Origin: Alkalimonas mucilaginosa
Lineage (GTDB): Bacteria > Pseudomonadota > Gammaproteobacteria > Enterobacterales > Alteromonadaceae
Length of the DNA stretch: 64,000 nucleotides
Direction of reading: 5' to 3'
Assembly (NCBI RefSeq): GCF_036327005.1
Contig: NZ_JAUGZK010000001.1
Span: 1 to 64,000, forward strand
Shown: piece by piece, positions 49,699-58,971 of the stretch
Position numbering within the stretch: position 1 is the first letter of the stretch
Layout of the letters: every line of letters starts with the position of its first letter
The notes under the pieces: model-generated
What the model saw: the letters and a program-made list of their open reading frames with translations, nothing else
What the model was told of the DNA's origin: nothing
Database searches by the model: none
Made by a program: the position numbers and the translations under genes

Positions 49699-52600
49699 AT
49701 GACGAGACAACTCCCCTGGGTTGGTATGGTGGCCGTTGCATTGGCGACGCCTGTCCTCTATGCCGCACAAACAACCCCGCAATTGGGTATTCGGGATAAA
49801 ACCCCCAACCTGATTGCTTTGACCAATGCTTCTGTTGTGACAGAGCCTGGCCGTACCCTGAGCAATGCTACCATCCTGATCCGGAATGGGGTGATAGAGT
49901 CCGTGCGCTCCGGTGGTGCTGTACCCGCCGGATACCAACAGCAGGACTTAACCGGCCATTATGTCTATGCCGGCTTTATCGACCCTTTTACCCAGTATGG
50001 GGTAGAACAGGCGAAAGCTTCGGGTGGTTTTCGCTTTGGCGAGCCACCTCAGTATGAGAATGAGCGGCAAGGTGGCAATGCCAGCAATGCTGCTATCCAT
50101 GCTGAGCGTCGCTGGGCTGATGAGTTCCGTCCTAATAGTGAGCAAGCAAAACCACTGATCGAGCAGGGCTTTACCACCGTTCAGGCGGCTCGGCACGATG
50201 GTATCTTCCGCGGTACGGCAGTGGTAGCCTCTCTGGCTGAAGGCTTGCCTAACGAAGTGATCTTGCAGGCCCGGGGCCAGCAGTTTATGTCTTTTAGTAA
50301 AGGCAGTTCTACGCAGAGTTATCCCTCATCACTGATGGGCAGCATGGCGCTGATTCGGCAAACTCTGTCTGATGCCAACTGGTACCAAAGTGCTTATGGC
50401 AAAACGGATCTGCGTTTTCATAGCCAGCCGATTGAATACAATGCTGCTCTGGCGGCCCTGGCAGCTTTGCCACAGCAAGGAGTGCTGTTTGAAGCCAGTG
50501 ATGAGCAGTCTTTGCTCCGGGCTCATGGTTTATTCGCTGAGTTTGAGTTAGGCCAGGTGGTGTTACTGGGTTCTGGCCATGAGTACAGTCGTTTGCCTCA
50601 GGTCAAAGCCAGTAACCGGCCCCTGGTGTTGCCACTTAGCTTCCCGGCAGCACCGGATGTACACTATGTCGATGCTCAGTTGGACGTGAATCTGGCCGAT
50701 TTACGTCATTGGGAGCGGGCACCAGCAAACCCGGCTGCGGTCGCACAAGCTGGCATTCGCTTTGCTCTAACCAGCCATGGTCTGCCAAAAACCGCCGATT
50801 TCTGGCCAAATTTACGCCGGGCGATGCAGTACGGCTTAACGGAGCAGCAAGCATTGGCGGCTTTAACCACAGTACCAGCTGATTTATTGGGTCTTGGCAG
50901 TCAGCTTGGTAAGGTGCAACCTGGTTATCAGGCGGACTTCGTAGTGAGCCGGGGCAATGTGTTCGATGATGGGACCATCGTCGCGACCTGGCTGCGAGGC
51001 CAGCCGGTGCAACATCTGGCACCAGGACCGGATTTCTCTGGTACCTACCAGCTTCAACTTGCTGGCCAGCCAGTTGAGTTAACGTTAACTGGTCGCTCCG
51101 GGGCTTACCAGGGGGAGCTAAGCCTGGCGGAGAACAAAGTAAAGCTGGAACATCTGCAGCAGCAAGGCGCCCAGTTGCAGTTCAGCGTTGCTTTAAACGA
51201 TCTGTTGCAACGCAGCGAAGTGATGCAGTTCAGTGGTGCTCTATCCGACAATCAGTTAACGGGGCATTGGCTTGAGGGCAATGGTACGCGCAGTGCCGTG
51301 CTCGCCAATCGGCAGCCGCTTGCGGAAAAGGAAGCCAAAGAGGTGCTGGCGGCAGCTCCACGGGTGTCACAACTTACCTATCCAAATCGTGCTTTTGGCT
51401 TGGCAGAGCTGCCAGCCCGGCAAAACCTGCATATTCGTAATGCCACTGTCTGGACGGCTACCGATGCCGGTGTGTTAACTGAAACCGATGTGATTATCCG
51501 GGATGGTCGTATTCAGCGTATTGGCCAGGGTTTGTCGACGCCCAGAGGGTACAGTGTGATTGATGCGACAGGCATGCATTTAACACCAGGTATTATTGAT
51601 GAACATTCCCATATTGCCACAGCGCAGGGGGTTAACGAAGGTTCGCATGCTAATACCGCGGAGGTACGTTTAGGCGATGTGGTGAACCCCGATGACATCA
51701 ATATTTACCGTGGCTTAGCCGGTGGTGTGACTGCGGTGCAGCTGTTGCACGGTAGTGCCAACCCCATTGGCGGTCAGGCACAAATTCTAAGCTTACGTTG
51801 GGGCCAGGATGCCGAAGGCATGAAGTTTTCAGGCGCACCTCCCAGCATTAAATTTGCACTGGGTGAGAATGTTAAACAATCGAACTGGGGAGCGCAATTT
51901 AGTAGCCGCTACCCTCAAACCCGGGTTGGGGTGGAAACCTTTATCCGCGATCAATTCCAGGCCGCCAAAGAGTATCAGGCAAAATGGCAGGCTTATGAGC
52001 GCCTATCGCGGCGTGACAGGGCTCAGGTAGCACCACCTCGACGCGATTATCAGTTGGATACGCTGGTACAAATACTCAATGGTGAGCGCCACATTCATAC
52101 CCACTCTTACGTCGCCTCTGAAATTTTGATGCTGATGGAACTGGCTGAAGACATGGGTTTCCGTATTCAGACCTTCACGCATATTCTGGAGGGCTACAAG
52201 GTTGCCAGTGAAATGAAAGCGCATGGGGCTTCTGTGTCATCCTTTGCCGATTGGTGGGGCTTTAAAATGGAAGTGAACGACGCCATTCCAACCAATACCT
52301 GTTTGATGCATGAGCAAGGCCTGAATGTCAGTGTGAATTCAGATGATCCGGGCTTGTTGCGCCGTCTGAACCAAGAGGCTGCCAAGTCCGTGATGTACTG
52401 CGGCATGGATGAACACGAAGCCCTGAAAATGGTCACCATCAATCCGGCTATGCAGTTAAAAATTGCCGATCAGGTCGGTTCTATTGAAGCCGGTAAGCGG
52501 GCAGACTTTGTGCTGTGGGATGGTCATCCACTGTCTGTTTATAGCCAGGTGCAACAAACCTGGATTGAAGGAGCTCGTTACTTTGATCGCGCCAGTGATC

Positions 52601-52824
52601 TGGCCCTTCGTGAACAGCTGGAGCAGGAGCGCCTGCAACTGATCCAAAAAGTACTGACCGCTGGTGAGTCCGCGCGTCAGGGCAGCCGTCAGGGATATAA
52701 AGATGAGGATCCTATCTGGCATTGCGATGATCATGAAGACTGGTTGCAAATCCGCTTTGGGCATCAGCGTTACCATCAGCATGGTCACTCCCACGGCCAC
52801 CACCAGCAAGCAGGAGCACACTAA
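49699..52824 (+). CDS. Tandem amidohydrolase, exported, with His-rich tail
   Basis: A 1041-residue exported protein with two amidohydrolase-like halves. The first half (about 30-440) has the fold marks (GHYVYAGFIDPF, ALTTVPADLLGLG) but no HxH metal motif. A beta-rich domain lies at about 445-540. The second half (about 560-1005) keeps HxH (His636, His638 in IIDEHSHIA), the later His residues (HIHTHSYV, FTHILEG) and the Asp in VNSDDPG. It ends with a His-rich tail that may bind metal. The second half resembles imidazolonepropionase-like enzymes; the substrate is unknown. The stop overlaps the next gene's start by one base. Confidence 0.85.
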   Translation: MTRQLPWVGMVAVALATPVLYAAQTTPQLGIRDKTPNLIALTNASVVTEPGRTLSNATILIRNGVIESVRSGGAVPAGYQQQDLTGHYVYAGFIDPFTQYGVEQAKASGGFRFGEPPQYENERQGGNASNAAIHAERRWADEFRPNSEQAKPLIEQGFTTVQAARHDGIFRGTAVVASLAEGLPNEVILQARGQQFMSFSKGSSTQSYPSSLMGSMALIRQTLSDANWYQSAYGKTDLRFHSQPIEYNAALAALAALPQQGVLFEASDEQSLLRAHGLFAEFELGQVVLLGSGHEYSRLPQVKASNRPLVLPLSFPAAPDVHYVDAQLDVNLADLRHWERAPANPAAVAQAGIRFALTSHGLPKTADFWPNLRRAMQYGLTEQQALAALTTVPADLLGLGSQLGKVQPGYQADFVVSRGNVFDDGTIVATWLRGQPVQHLAPGPDFSGTYQLQLAGQPVELTLTGRSGAYQGELSLAENKVKLEHLQQQGAQLQFSVALNDLLQRSEVMQFSGALSDNQLTGHWLEGNGTRSAVLANRQPLAEKEAKEVLAAAPRVSQLTYPNRAFGLAELPARQNLHIRNATVWTATDAGVLTETDVIIRDGRIQRIGQGLSTPRGYSVIDATGMHLTPGIIDEHSHIATAQGVNEGSHANTAEVRLGDVVNPDDINIYRGLAGGVTAVQLLHGSANPIGGQAQILSLRWGQDAEGMKFSGAPPSIKFALGENVKQSNWGAQFSSRYPQTRVGVETFIRDQFQAAKEYQAKWQAYERLSRRDRAQVAPPRRDYQLDTLVQILNGERHIHTHSYVASEILMLMELAEDMGFRIQTFTHILEGYKVASEMKAHGASVSSFADWWGFKMEVNDAIPTNTCLMHEQGLNVSVNSDDPGLLRRLNQEAAKSVMYCGMDEHEALKMVTINPAMQLKIADQVGSIEAGKRADFVLWDGHPLSVYSQVQQTWIEGARYFDRASDLALREQLEQERLQLIQKVLTAGESARQGSRQGYKDEDPIWHCDDHEDWLQIRFGHQRYHQHGHSHGHHQQAGAH

Positions 52825-54131
52825 TGAAGCTGCAGACAATTTTCTCTAAACTTTGTGGTTGCTTGCTGGCAATGTCATTAGCATTGCCGGTACTGGCGGT
52901 TAACCCGGTTCCTGGTACATCACAGCAACAGCCGATCCTATTGCAAAACGCGCTGGTGCATACGGTCATTGATGCTGAGCCGAAGGTGCAGGATGTGTTA
53001 CTGGTCGATGGCAAGATCGCCGCTATTGGTTTGCAATTGCAGGTGCCAGCCAATGCCAAATTGCACGATTTGACCGGGAAACATCTGTATCCAGGGCTTA
53101 TTGCGCTGATCAACCAGTTGGGTTTGATTGAAGTGGAAGCTGTGCGTGCGACCAGAGATGATCGGGAAACCAGCAATACCAATCCGGATCTTCGGGTAGA
53201 AGTGGCTTTTAATGCCGACTCTGTGGTGATCCCGACCATTCGCAGCAATGGCTTCAGTCATAGCCTGATTTATCCCTCCGGTGCCATGATTACCGGTCGC
53301 TCTGCTTTGATGCAGTTGGATGGCTGGAACTGGCAGGATGCCTTGGTGCAATCTGATGTTGGTTTGCACATCAACTGGCCTTCGATGAGTATTCGTACCG
53401 GTTGGCGTGCCAGCCAAAGTCCGGATAAGCAGCGGGAACAACAGCAACAACAGTTGCAGCAGTTGCACCGTTACTTTGAACAGGCTCAGGCTTATTTCAT
53501 AGCGGAGCAGGCTGGTTTGAATCATGGCCTGGACTCACGCTGGCACCGGATGTTGCCATTTTTCACCGGCGAGCTGCCGCTGTTTGTGCATGCCGATGAT
53601 CCACGGCAAATTCGGCAGGCCATGTTGCTGGCTAATCAGTATCAGGCACGGCTGGTCATTGTGGGAGGTCGGGACAGCTGGCGCATGGCGGATGAATTGG
53701 CGGCCGCCAAGGTCGATGTAATTTACACCGCTCCTTTTGGCTTGCCAACCCGGGGTGATGAAGCTTATGATCAAGCTTTTGCAGCACCTGGAATTCTGCG
53801 TGATGCCGGAGTGCGGCTTGCACTTTCCCTGGATGGTTTCTGGGACACCCGCAATCTGGTGTTTGCCAGCGGCCATGTCACCCGCTATGGCCTGAGCCAG
53901 GCTGATGCACTAAAAGCATTAACGCTGGATGCCGCTCGTATTGCCGGAGTGGCTGACCGTCTGGGTTCTATCGAGGTGGGTAAGAGTGCCAGCCTGGTTG
54001 TGTCCAACGGTGATATCTTTGATTATCTGGGACACAGTGTTGAGCAGATGTGGATAGACGGCCGCCAGGTCGATCTGGATAACCGCCACAAGCAACTGCA
54101 TCAGCGTTATCAGCAACGATACCGTAATTAA
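52824..54131 (+). CDS. Amidohydrolase-family protein lacking the HxH metal motif
   Basis: A 435-residue exported protein (signal peptide ending near ALPVLAV) with the amidohydrolase outline: GKHLYPGLIALINQLG at the place of the first metal motif, then AFNADSVVIPTIRSNG, VHADDP and the closing DRLGSIEVGKSASLVVSNGDIFD. The HxH after strand 1 is replaced by ALINQ, so the usual binuclear centre cannot form. It may be a partner subunit of the upstream enzyme. Translation is coupled by the TAATG overlap. Confidence 0.82.
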   Translation: MKLQTIFSKLCGCLLAMSLALPVLAVNPVPGTSQQQPILLQNALVHTVIDAEPKVQDVLLVDGKIAAIGLQLQVPANAKLHDLTGKHLYPGLIALINQLGLIEVEAVRATRDDRETSNTNPDLRVEVAFNADSVVIPTIRSNGFSHSLIYPSGAMITGRSALMQLDGWNWQDALVQSDVGLHINWPSMSIRTGWRASQSPDKQREQQQQQLQQLHRYFEQAQAYFIAEQAGLNHGLDSRWHRMLPFFTGELPLFVHADDPRQIRQAMLLANQYQARLVIVGGRDSWRMADELAAAKVDVIYTAPFGLPTRGDEAYDQAFAAPGILRDAGVRLALSLDGFWDTRNLVFASGHVTRYGLSQADALKALTLDAARIAGVADRLGSIEVGKSASLVVSNGDIFDYLGHSVEQMWIDGRQVDLDNRHKQLHQRYQQRYRN

Positions 54132-54135
54132 CACT

Positions 54136-54165
54136 CGGGCAGGGTGTCGAGCGACACCCTGCCCG
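54136..54165. terminator. Strong palindrome between convergent genes
   Basis: A perfect 14-bp stem (54136-54149 with 54152-54165) beginning CGGGCAGGG has a two-base loop. It sits between the amidohydrolase stop and the yciH stop. No T run follows on either strand, but the stem strength suggests bidirectional termination. Confidence 0.65.
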
Positions 54166-54170
54166 AAGAC

Positions 54171-54575
54171 TTAGCCGCCGGCCCAAAGGGTGCTATAGCC
54201 CAGCTTTTTCAAAGCCTCTTCTACACGTTCACGCTGGTCATTTTGTAACTCAATGGTGCCATCTTTGACGGTGCCGCCACAGGCGCAGGATTGTTTGAGT
54301 GCTTTGCAAATAACAGTCAATTCATCGTGCGATTTAGCTATCCCCCGAACCACAATCACTGCTTTACCGCCACGCTTTTTGGTTTGTCGTTGCAAGCGCA
54401 CTTTGCCATCGGCATAGGCCTCTCCGCCTGCTTTAGCTGGTTTCGGTTGCGTCAGGTTACCTCCATCGGTGCTGTAAATCAGGTTCTCAGAAGTTGACGT
54501 GACCGGGGCAGACCTCGGCGTATCACTCTGTTGTTGCTGTTGCCAATCGGCCAGGGAGAGGGTTTTACGATTCAT
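54171..54575 (-). CDS. yciH: SUI1-domain translation factor YciH
   Basis: A 134-residue protein homologous to eukaryotic initiation factor eIF1. The C-terminal SUI1 domain (about 55-134) has KRGGKAVIVVRGI, LKQSCACGGTVKDGTIELQ and the closing EALKKLGY. The N-terminal part is a Gln/Ser-rich linker beginning MNRKTLSLADW. In E. coli YciH affects start-codon accuracy and is linked to stress. The ATG at 54575 has AGGAA upstream; a 14-codon extension is rejected. Confidence 0.93.
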   Translation of the reverse strand: MNRKTLSLADWQQQQQSDTPRSAPVTSTSENLIYSTDGGNLTQPKPAKAGGEAYADGKVRLQRQTKKRGGKAVIVVRGIAKSHDELTVICKALKQSCACGGTVKDGTIELQNDQRERVEEALKKLGYSTLWAGG

Positions 54576-54664
54576 GATGATTCCTGTGGCGGTCAGTGCT
54601 GCAAATCCAGTTGGCATTTTGCCATTTTTTGCCTAGAATGGCTGTGTCTTTTTTAGAAATCTGG

Positions 54665-55393
54665 ATGTCTAAAATGTTTGGTGGAAGTGGAGTGGTGGCG
54701 CAGTATTTACTGCAGAGTGGTCTGGCTGAAACTTTTGAGATCCATGAACTGGAAATTCAGCGGGAAATTTTGTGGTTGGAACACTACCTGGATGAGTCTG
54801 CATTACCCGAGGCTTGCTGGCAGTATCTAATACCGGAACTTGGCGAGGGAGGAGCCTGCTCTTTATTCGGTCAGTTAGCTGATGAACCTTATGATTTATC
54901 ATTGATCCTGAATGGGCGTACTGCCCAGAACGAGCAGCGCTTGTCCCAATTGCAGTTATTTTGTCAGGCCTTTGAAGCGCGTACCGGTATGGAATGGTTT
55001 GGCATTTATCAGGCAAGAAAGAACCCTGAAGGACAACCCGTTCTGGTTAAGCTCGCATACTATGGGGCACCATCCCGGCCTGAGTTCCCATTAACGGCCG
55101 AGTTTGCCCGGATGAGTAACAACAGCACGGTCGGAATAACAGGTCTTGGGCGGGTGATTAATGACATTCCCGAGTATCTGGCGCGTGGGGGGGATTATTA
55201 CACCTGCGATCCGAAAGTGCAGGCGGAAGCCTGTTTGCCTCTGTTTGACCATTCAGGCAGAATAGTTGGCATTATCGATGCCGAAGCATTTCAAAAAAAC
55301 GTCTTTAACCCTGCTGTGCTGGCTTTGTTGGTTGCTGTCTGTCTGATGGTACCAGCTTATTTGCCTGCAGCAGATCAACCATGCAGTGATTAA
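54665..55393 (+). CDS. GAF-domain protein, free-Met-sulfoxide-reductase-like
   Basis: A 242-residue protein. The N-terminal 75 residues are unassigned, and a GAF domain (about 80-220) follows. Its end, CDPKVQAEACLPLFDHSGRI then VGIIDAEAF, resembles the fRMsr (YebR) family around the catalytic Cys118. The other fRMsr cysteine region reads VGITG, with no Cys, so classical reductase activity is doubtful. The last 20 residues are hydrophobic. The start is uncertain: ATG 54638, 54665 or 54674, with no strong Shine-Dalgarno for any of them. Confidence 0.65.
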   Translation: MSKMFGGSGVVAQYLLQSGLAETFEIHELEIQREILWLEHYLDESALPEACWQYLIPELGEGGACSLFGQLADEPYDLSLILNGRTAQNEQRLSQLQLFCQAFEARTGMEWFGIYQARKNPEGQPVLVKLAYYGAPSRPEFPLTAEFARMSNNSTVGITGLGRVINDIPEYLARGGDYYTCDPKVQAEACLPLFDHSGRIVGIIDAEAFQKNVFNPAVLALLVAVCLMVPAYLPAADQPCSD

Positions 55394-55407
55394 AACAGGT
55401 GAGCGCT

Positions 55408-56601
55408 ATGTTTTCTCAGTTACAGCCGGTGGCAACAGATCCAATTCTTGGCCTGATGGCTGCGTATCAGCAGGATCCAAATCCAAATAAAATTGATTTG
55501 GGGGTTGGGGTGTACAAAGATGAGCAAGGCCATACGGCTGTGCTCAAGTGTGTCAAAAAAGCCGAAGCCTTGCGCCTGGCCAAAGAAGACAGCAAAACCT
55601 ACATTGGTATGGCTGGCGATATGAACTTTAACCAGCACATCGAAAAACTGGCATTTGGCAATGATCATCCCGCCTTGCTGGCAGGGCGTCTGACTACTGC
55701 CCACACTCCGGGTGGGACCGGTGCCTTGCGGGTAGCTGCGGAATTTATTAAGCGTGCCAACCCCGCCGCCACCATTTGGGTGACCACACCGACCTGGGCT
55801 AATCATATTTCGTTGTTTCAGGCTGCAGGCCTGCAGGTGAAAGAATACAGCTATTACGATTACAGCAGCAAAGAGCTCCTGGAAGAGCAGATGTTTGCTG
55901 AGTTGGCGCATGTGCAACCTGGTGATGTGGTGCTGGTGCATGCCTGTTGCCATAATCCAAGTGGTTTGGATCTAACCTTTGCACAGTGGCAGCGGTTTAC
56001 TGCCCTTGCTAAAGAGCGCGGTTTTACCCCGCTGGTGGACATGGCCTATCAGGGCTTTGGCGTTGGTCTGGATGAAGATGCCGCTGGCCTGCGCCATCTG
56101 GCCGCTGCAGTGCCAGAGTTGATTTTGTGCAGCTCATGCTCGAAAAACTTTGGGTTGTATCGTGAGCGCATTGGTGCCTGCACCTTGTTAGCCGAGCACA
56201 GCAAAGCCGCCGAAACGGCCCGCTCTGTGCTGCTGAGTGTGGTGCGGAGTATTTACTCCATGCCACCGGCACATGGGGCCATTATTGTTGGTGCGATCTT
56301 AGACAGCTCAGAGCTGACCGGTTTATGGCATCAGGAACTGGCGGAGATGCGCAATCGTATTAATGATTATCGTCAGTTGATTGTGGATAAATTTAAAGCC
56401 GAAGGCATTGCACAGGATTTCGGTTTTATTACCCGCCAGCATGGTATGTTTAGCTTCCTGGGTATTAATAAAGCACAAATCGACCGCTTGCGGGATGAGT
56501 TCAGTATTTACATGGTGGGTTCCAGTCGGGTCAGTATTGCTGGCCTGAACCACAGCAACATCGATTATTTTGCCAAGTCAGTTGCGACCGTTTTGAAGTA
56601 A
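55408..56601 (+). CDS. Aspartate/aromatic aminotransferase (AspC/TyrB type)
   Basis: A PLP enzyme of aminotransferase subgroup I-alpha, transferring amino groups between glutamate and oxaloacetate or aromatic keto acids. It is 397 residues long, the same as E. coli TyrB. Key stretches are NKIDLGVGVYKDEQG, TPGGTGALR, CCHNPSGLD, and SCSKNFGLYRERIG with the PLP-binding Lys. The gene is well separated from aroF/pheA, but could finish Phe and Tyr synthesis. ATG 55408 with AGGTGAG is preferred to GTG 55399. AspC and TyrB cannot be told apart by eye. Confidence 0.92.
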   Translation: MFSQLQPVATDPILGLMAAYQQDPNPNKIDLGVGVYKDEQGHTAVLKCVKKAEALRLAKEDSKTYIGMAGDMNFNQHIEKLAFGNDHPALLAGRLTTAHTPGGTGALRVAAEFIKRANPAATIWVTTPTWANHISLFQAAGLQVKEYSYYDYSSKELLEEQMFAELAHVQPGDVVLVHACCHNPSGLDLTFAQWQRFTALAKERGFTPLVDMAYQGFGVGLDEDAAGLRHLAAAVPELILCSSCSKNFGLYRERIGACTLLAEHSKAAETARSVLLSVVRSIYSMPPAHGAIIVGAILDSSELTGLWHQELAEMRNRINDYRQLIVDKFKAEGIAQDFGFITRQHGMFSFLGINKAQIDRLRDEFSIYMVGSSRVSIAGLNHSNIDYFAKSVATVLK

Positions 56602-56617
56602 GTTGTCGTGGCTTGCG

Positions 56618-56666
56618 AAAAGCCGCAGTTACTCCTTTATTGGTAGTGCTGCGGCTTTTGTCTTTC
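56618..56666 (+). terminator. Terminator of the aminotransferase gene
   Basis: AAAAGCCGCAG/CTGCGGCTTTT (56618-56628 with 56649-56659) encloses a 20-base loop. The T-rich 3' side continues to 56666. Confidence 0.75.
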
Positions 56667-56716
56667 CGGCAAATGATCATACACTTAGGCTAGATAGTGT
56701 TACAGGGACCTCGCTA

Positions 56717-57139
56717 ATGACAGCTATTACCCAATTGATGAGCCGCAACCCGGTCAGTGTCGAGCCGGATGATACCCTGGAAGTGGTGAAAGAAATCTTT
56801 GATCAGGTCAAGTTTCATCACTTATTGGTGGTGGAAAAGCAACAGTTGCTGGGGGTGATCTCTGATCGGGATTTGTTTAAAGCCTTAAGCCCTAATCTGG
56901 GCACTGCCGCTGAGACGACGAAGGATCTGGCCACCCTGAAGAAGCGGGTGCATCAGGTGATGCATCGCCAGCCTGTGAGTCTGTCGGTTGGTGCTGAGGT
57001 GATGGATGCAGTAAGGCTGTTCAACAGCGAGCGGGTCTCTTGCATTCCGGTGGTCGATAGCTTTAACCGGCCGCTGGGTATTGTCAGCTGGCGTGATATT
57101 ATGAAAGCGTTGGAAAAAAAACAGCCACGCCCGGAGTAA
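56717..57139 (+). CDS. CBS-domain pair protein
   Basis: A 140-residue protein made of two CBS domains (about 5-60 and 75-135) and nothing else, like AcuB-type regulators. The repeat marks are LMSRNPVSVEPDDTL, HHLLVVEKQQLLGVISDRDL and VMHRQPVSL, CIPVVDSFNRPLGIVSWRD. CBS pairs bind adenosine nucleotides; the partner is unknown. ATG 56717 has AGGGA upstream; the longer in-frame stretch crosses the upstream terminator. The last 20 bases of the gene lie inside the ettA terminator. Confidence 0.85.
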   Translation: MTAITQLMSRNPVSVEPDDTLEVVKEIFDQVKFHHLLVVEKQQLLGVISDRDLFKALSPNLGTAAETTKDLATLKKRVHQVMHRQPVSLSVGAEVMDAVRLFNSERVSCIPVVDSFNRPLGIVSWRDIMKALEKKQPRPE

Positions 57140-57151
57140 AGCGTGGCTGTT
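57112..57151 (-). terminator. ettA terminator embedded in the end of the CBS gene
   Basis: AACAGCCACGC/GCGTGGCTGTT (57120-57130 with 57141-57151) is followed in the minus direction by a seven-base T run (the A run at 57114-57120). It sits 15 bases after the ettA stop and covers the last codons and stop of the CBS gene. Confidence 0.85.
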
Positions 57152-57165
57152 GTGCCTGCGATGGC

Positions 57166-58827
57166 TTAGATCTTCTTGTACTTGATGCGGTGCGGCTCCA
57201 GTGCCTGAGCACCCAGCGTTTCTTTCATCCAGGCTTCGTAATCCGAGTAGTTACCTTCAAAGAAATTGACCTGACCTTCATCGCGGTAATCCAGGATATG
57301 GGTGGCGATACGATCGAGGAACCAACGATCGTGCGAGATCACCATGGCGCAGCCCGGGAAGTCCAGTAAGGCGTTTTCCAAAGCCCGCAGGGTTTCCACG
57401 TCCAAATCGTTGGTGGGTTCATCCAGCAGCAGCATGTTGCCGCCAGCGCGCAGTAGCTTGGCCAAATGCACCCGGTTGCGCTCACCACCGGATAAGTCGC
57501 CGATAAACTTTTGTTGATCGTTGCCTTTAAAGTTAAAGCGACCGACATAAGCCCGGCTTTGTAGCTGAAAATTACCAATCTGCAGGATGTCCTGACCATC
57601 GGAGATTTCCTGCCAAACGGTGTTTTTAGCGTTCATGCTGTCACGGAACTGTTCAACCGACGCCACCTGCACGGTATCGCCGAGCTCAATGCTGCCTGAG
57701 TCCGGCTGCTCGGAGCCGGTGATCATCTTAAACAGGGTGGATTTACCAGCCCCATTCGGGCCGATAATGCCGACAATGGCGCCTTTCGGGATGCTGAAGC
57801 TTAAATCTTCAATCAGCAGCTTGTCGCCAAAACTCTTACGCAGGTGGCTGACTTCCAATACCTTATCTCCCAGGCGAGGGCCTGGTGGAATAAACAGCTC
57901 GTTGGTTTCATTGCGCTTTTGGAAGTCGGTATTTTGCAACTCTTCAAAGCGGGCCATCCGCGCCTTACTCTTGGCATGGCGGCCTTTCGGGTTGGTGCGT
58001 ACCCATTCCAGTTCCTGCTTGATGGAGCGCTGGCGAGCTTGCTCGCTGCGTTCTTCCTGTGCCAGGCGGGCTTCTTTTTGCTCCAGCCAGGACGAGTAGT
58101 TGCCTTCCCACGGAATGCCGTAGCCACGGTCCAGCTCCAAAATCCAGCCCGCCACATTGTCGAGGAAATAACGGTCGTGGGTAATAGCCACCACAGTGCC
58201 CGGGTAATCGTGCAGGAAGCGTTCCAGCCAGGCAACGGACTCAGCGTCCAGGTGGTTGGTTGGCTCGTCGAGCAGCAGCATATCCGGGCGCTCTAACAGC
58301 AGTCGACAAATAGCTACCCGGCGTCGCTCACCACCGGACAAATGCTCAATCTTGGCGTCCCAGGCGGGCAAACGCAGCGCATCGGCTGCCCGCTCCAGCG
58401 TATTATCAAGGTTATGACCGTCTTTGGCCTGAATTAAGGCTTCCAGCTCGCCTTGCTCTTTGGCCAGCGCATCAAAATCGGCATTTTCATCGGCATAAGC
58501 GGCATAGACTTCATCCAGCCGGCTGAAGGCCTGTTTTACATCCGCGACCGCTTCTTCAACAATTTCCCGCACGGTCTTACTGGTATCCAACTGAGGTTCC
58601 TGCGGCAAGTAGCCAATTTTAGTGCCGGTCAGTGGCCGGGCTTCGCCTTCAAAGTCCTGATCTACCCCAGCCATAATCCGTAGCAGGGTGGATTTACCGG
58701 CGCCATTTAAACCCAGTACGCCTATCTTGGCGCCAGGGAAAAACGACAACGAAATATCTTTTAAAATGGTTTTTTTCGGCGGGACTACTTTCGAGACCCG
58801 ATGCATGGTGTAAATGTACTGTGCCAT
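57166..58827 (-). CDS. ettA: Energy-dependent translational throttle protein EttA
   Basis: An ABC-F ATPase that sits in the ribosomal E site and gates early elongation according to ATP/ADP. It is 553 residues long (E. coli 555). The first ATPase has GLNGAGKST and LSGGERRRVAIC. The arm/linker region follows and includes the basic RTNPKGRHAKSKARMARFE stretch. The second ATPase has GPNGAGKST and LSGGERNRVHL. The start at 58827 (MAQYIYTM) matches the family; an in-frame extension far upstream is rejected. An intrinsic terminator follows. Confidence 0.97.
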   Translation of the reverse strand: MAQYIYTMHRVSKVVPPKKTILKDISLSFFPGAKIGVLGLNGAGKSTLLRIMAGVDQDFEGEARPLTGTKIGYLPQEPQLDTSKTVREIVEEAVADVKQAFSRLDEVYAAYADENADFDALAKEQGELEALIQAKDGHNLDNTLERAADALRLPAWDAKIEHLSGGERRRVAICRLLLERPDMLLLDEPTNHLDAESVAWLERFLHDYPGTVVAITHDRYFLDNVAGWILELDRGYGIPWEGNYSSWLEQKEARLAQEERSEQARQRSIKQELEWVRTNPKGRHAKSKARMARFEELQNTDFQKRNETNELFIPPGPRLGDKVLEVSHLRKSFGDKLLIEDLSFSIPKGAIVGIIGPNGAGKSTLFKMITGSEQPDSGSIELGDTVQVASVEQFRDSMNAKNTVWQEISDGQDILQIGNFQLQSRAYVGRFNFKGNDQQKFIGDLSGGERNRVHLAKLLRAGGNMLLLDEPTNDLDVETLRALENALLDFPGCAMVISHDRWFLDRIATHILDYRDEGQVNFFEGNYSDYEAWMKETLGAQALEPHRIKYKKI

Positions 58828-58971
58828 AGCGTCCACATCATTGGTTGCAATTGCAGGGATTGTACGTGATTTCATACACGCAGTGAAGCCGAAGGCGTGC
58901 CAATAATACTGGCACTTTGCCCCTGCTTTCTGTTCTAATAGACGGTATTGCAGCCAACTTTGTGAAGTCTT

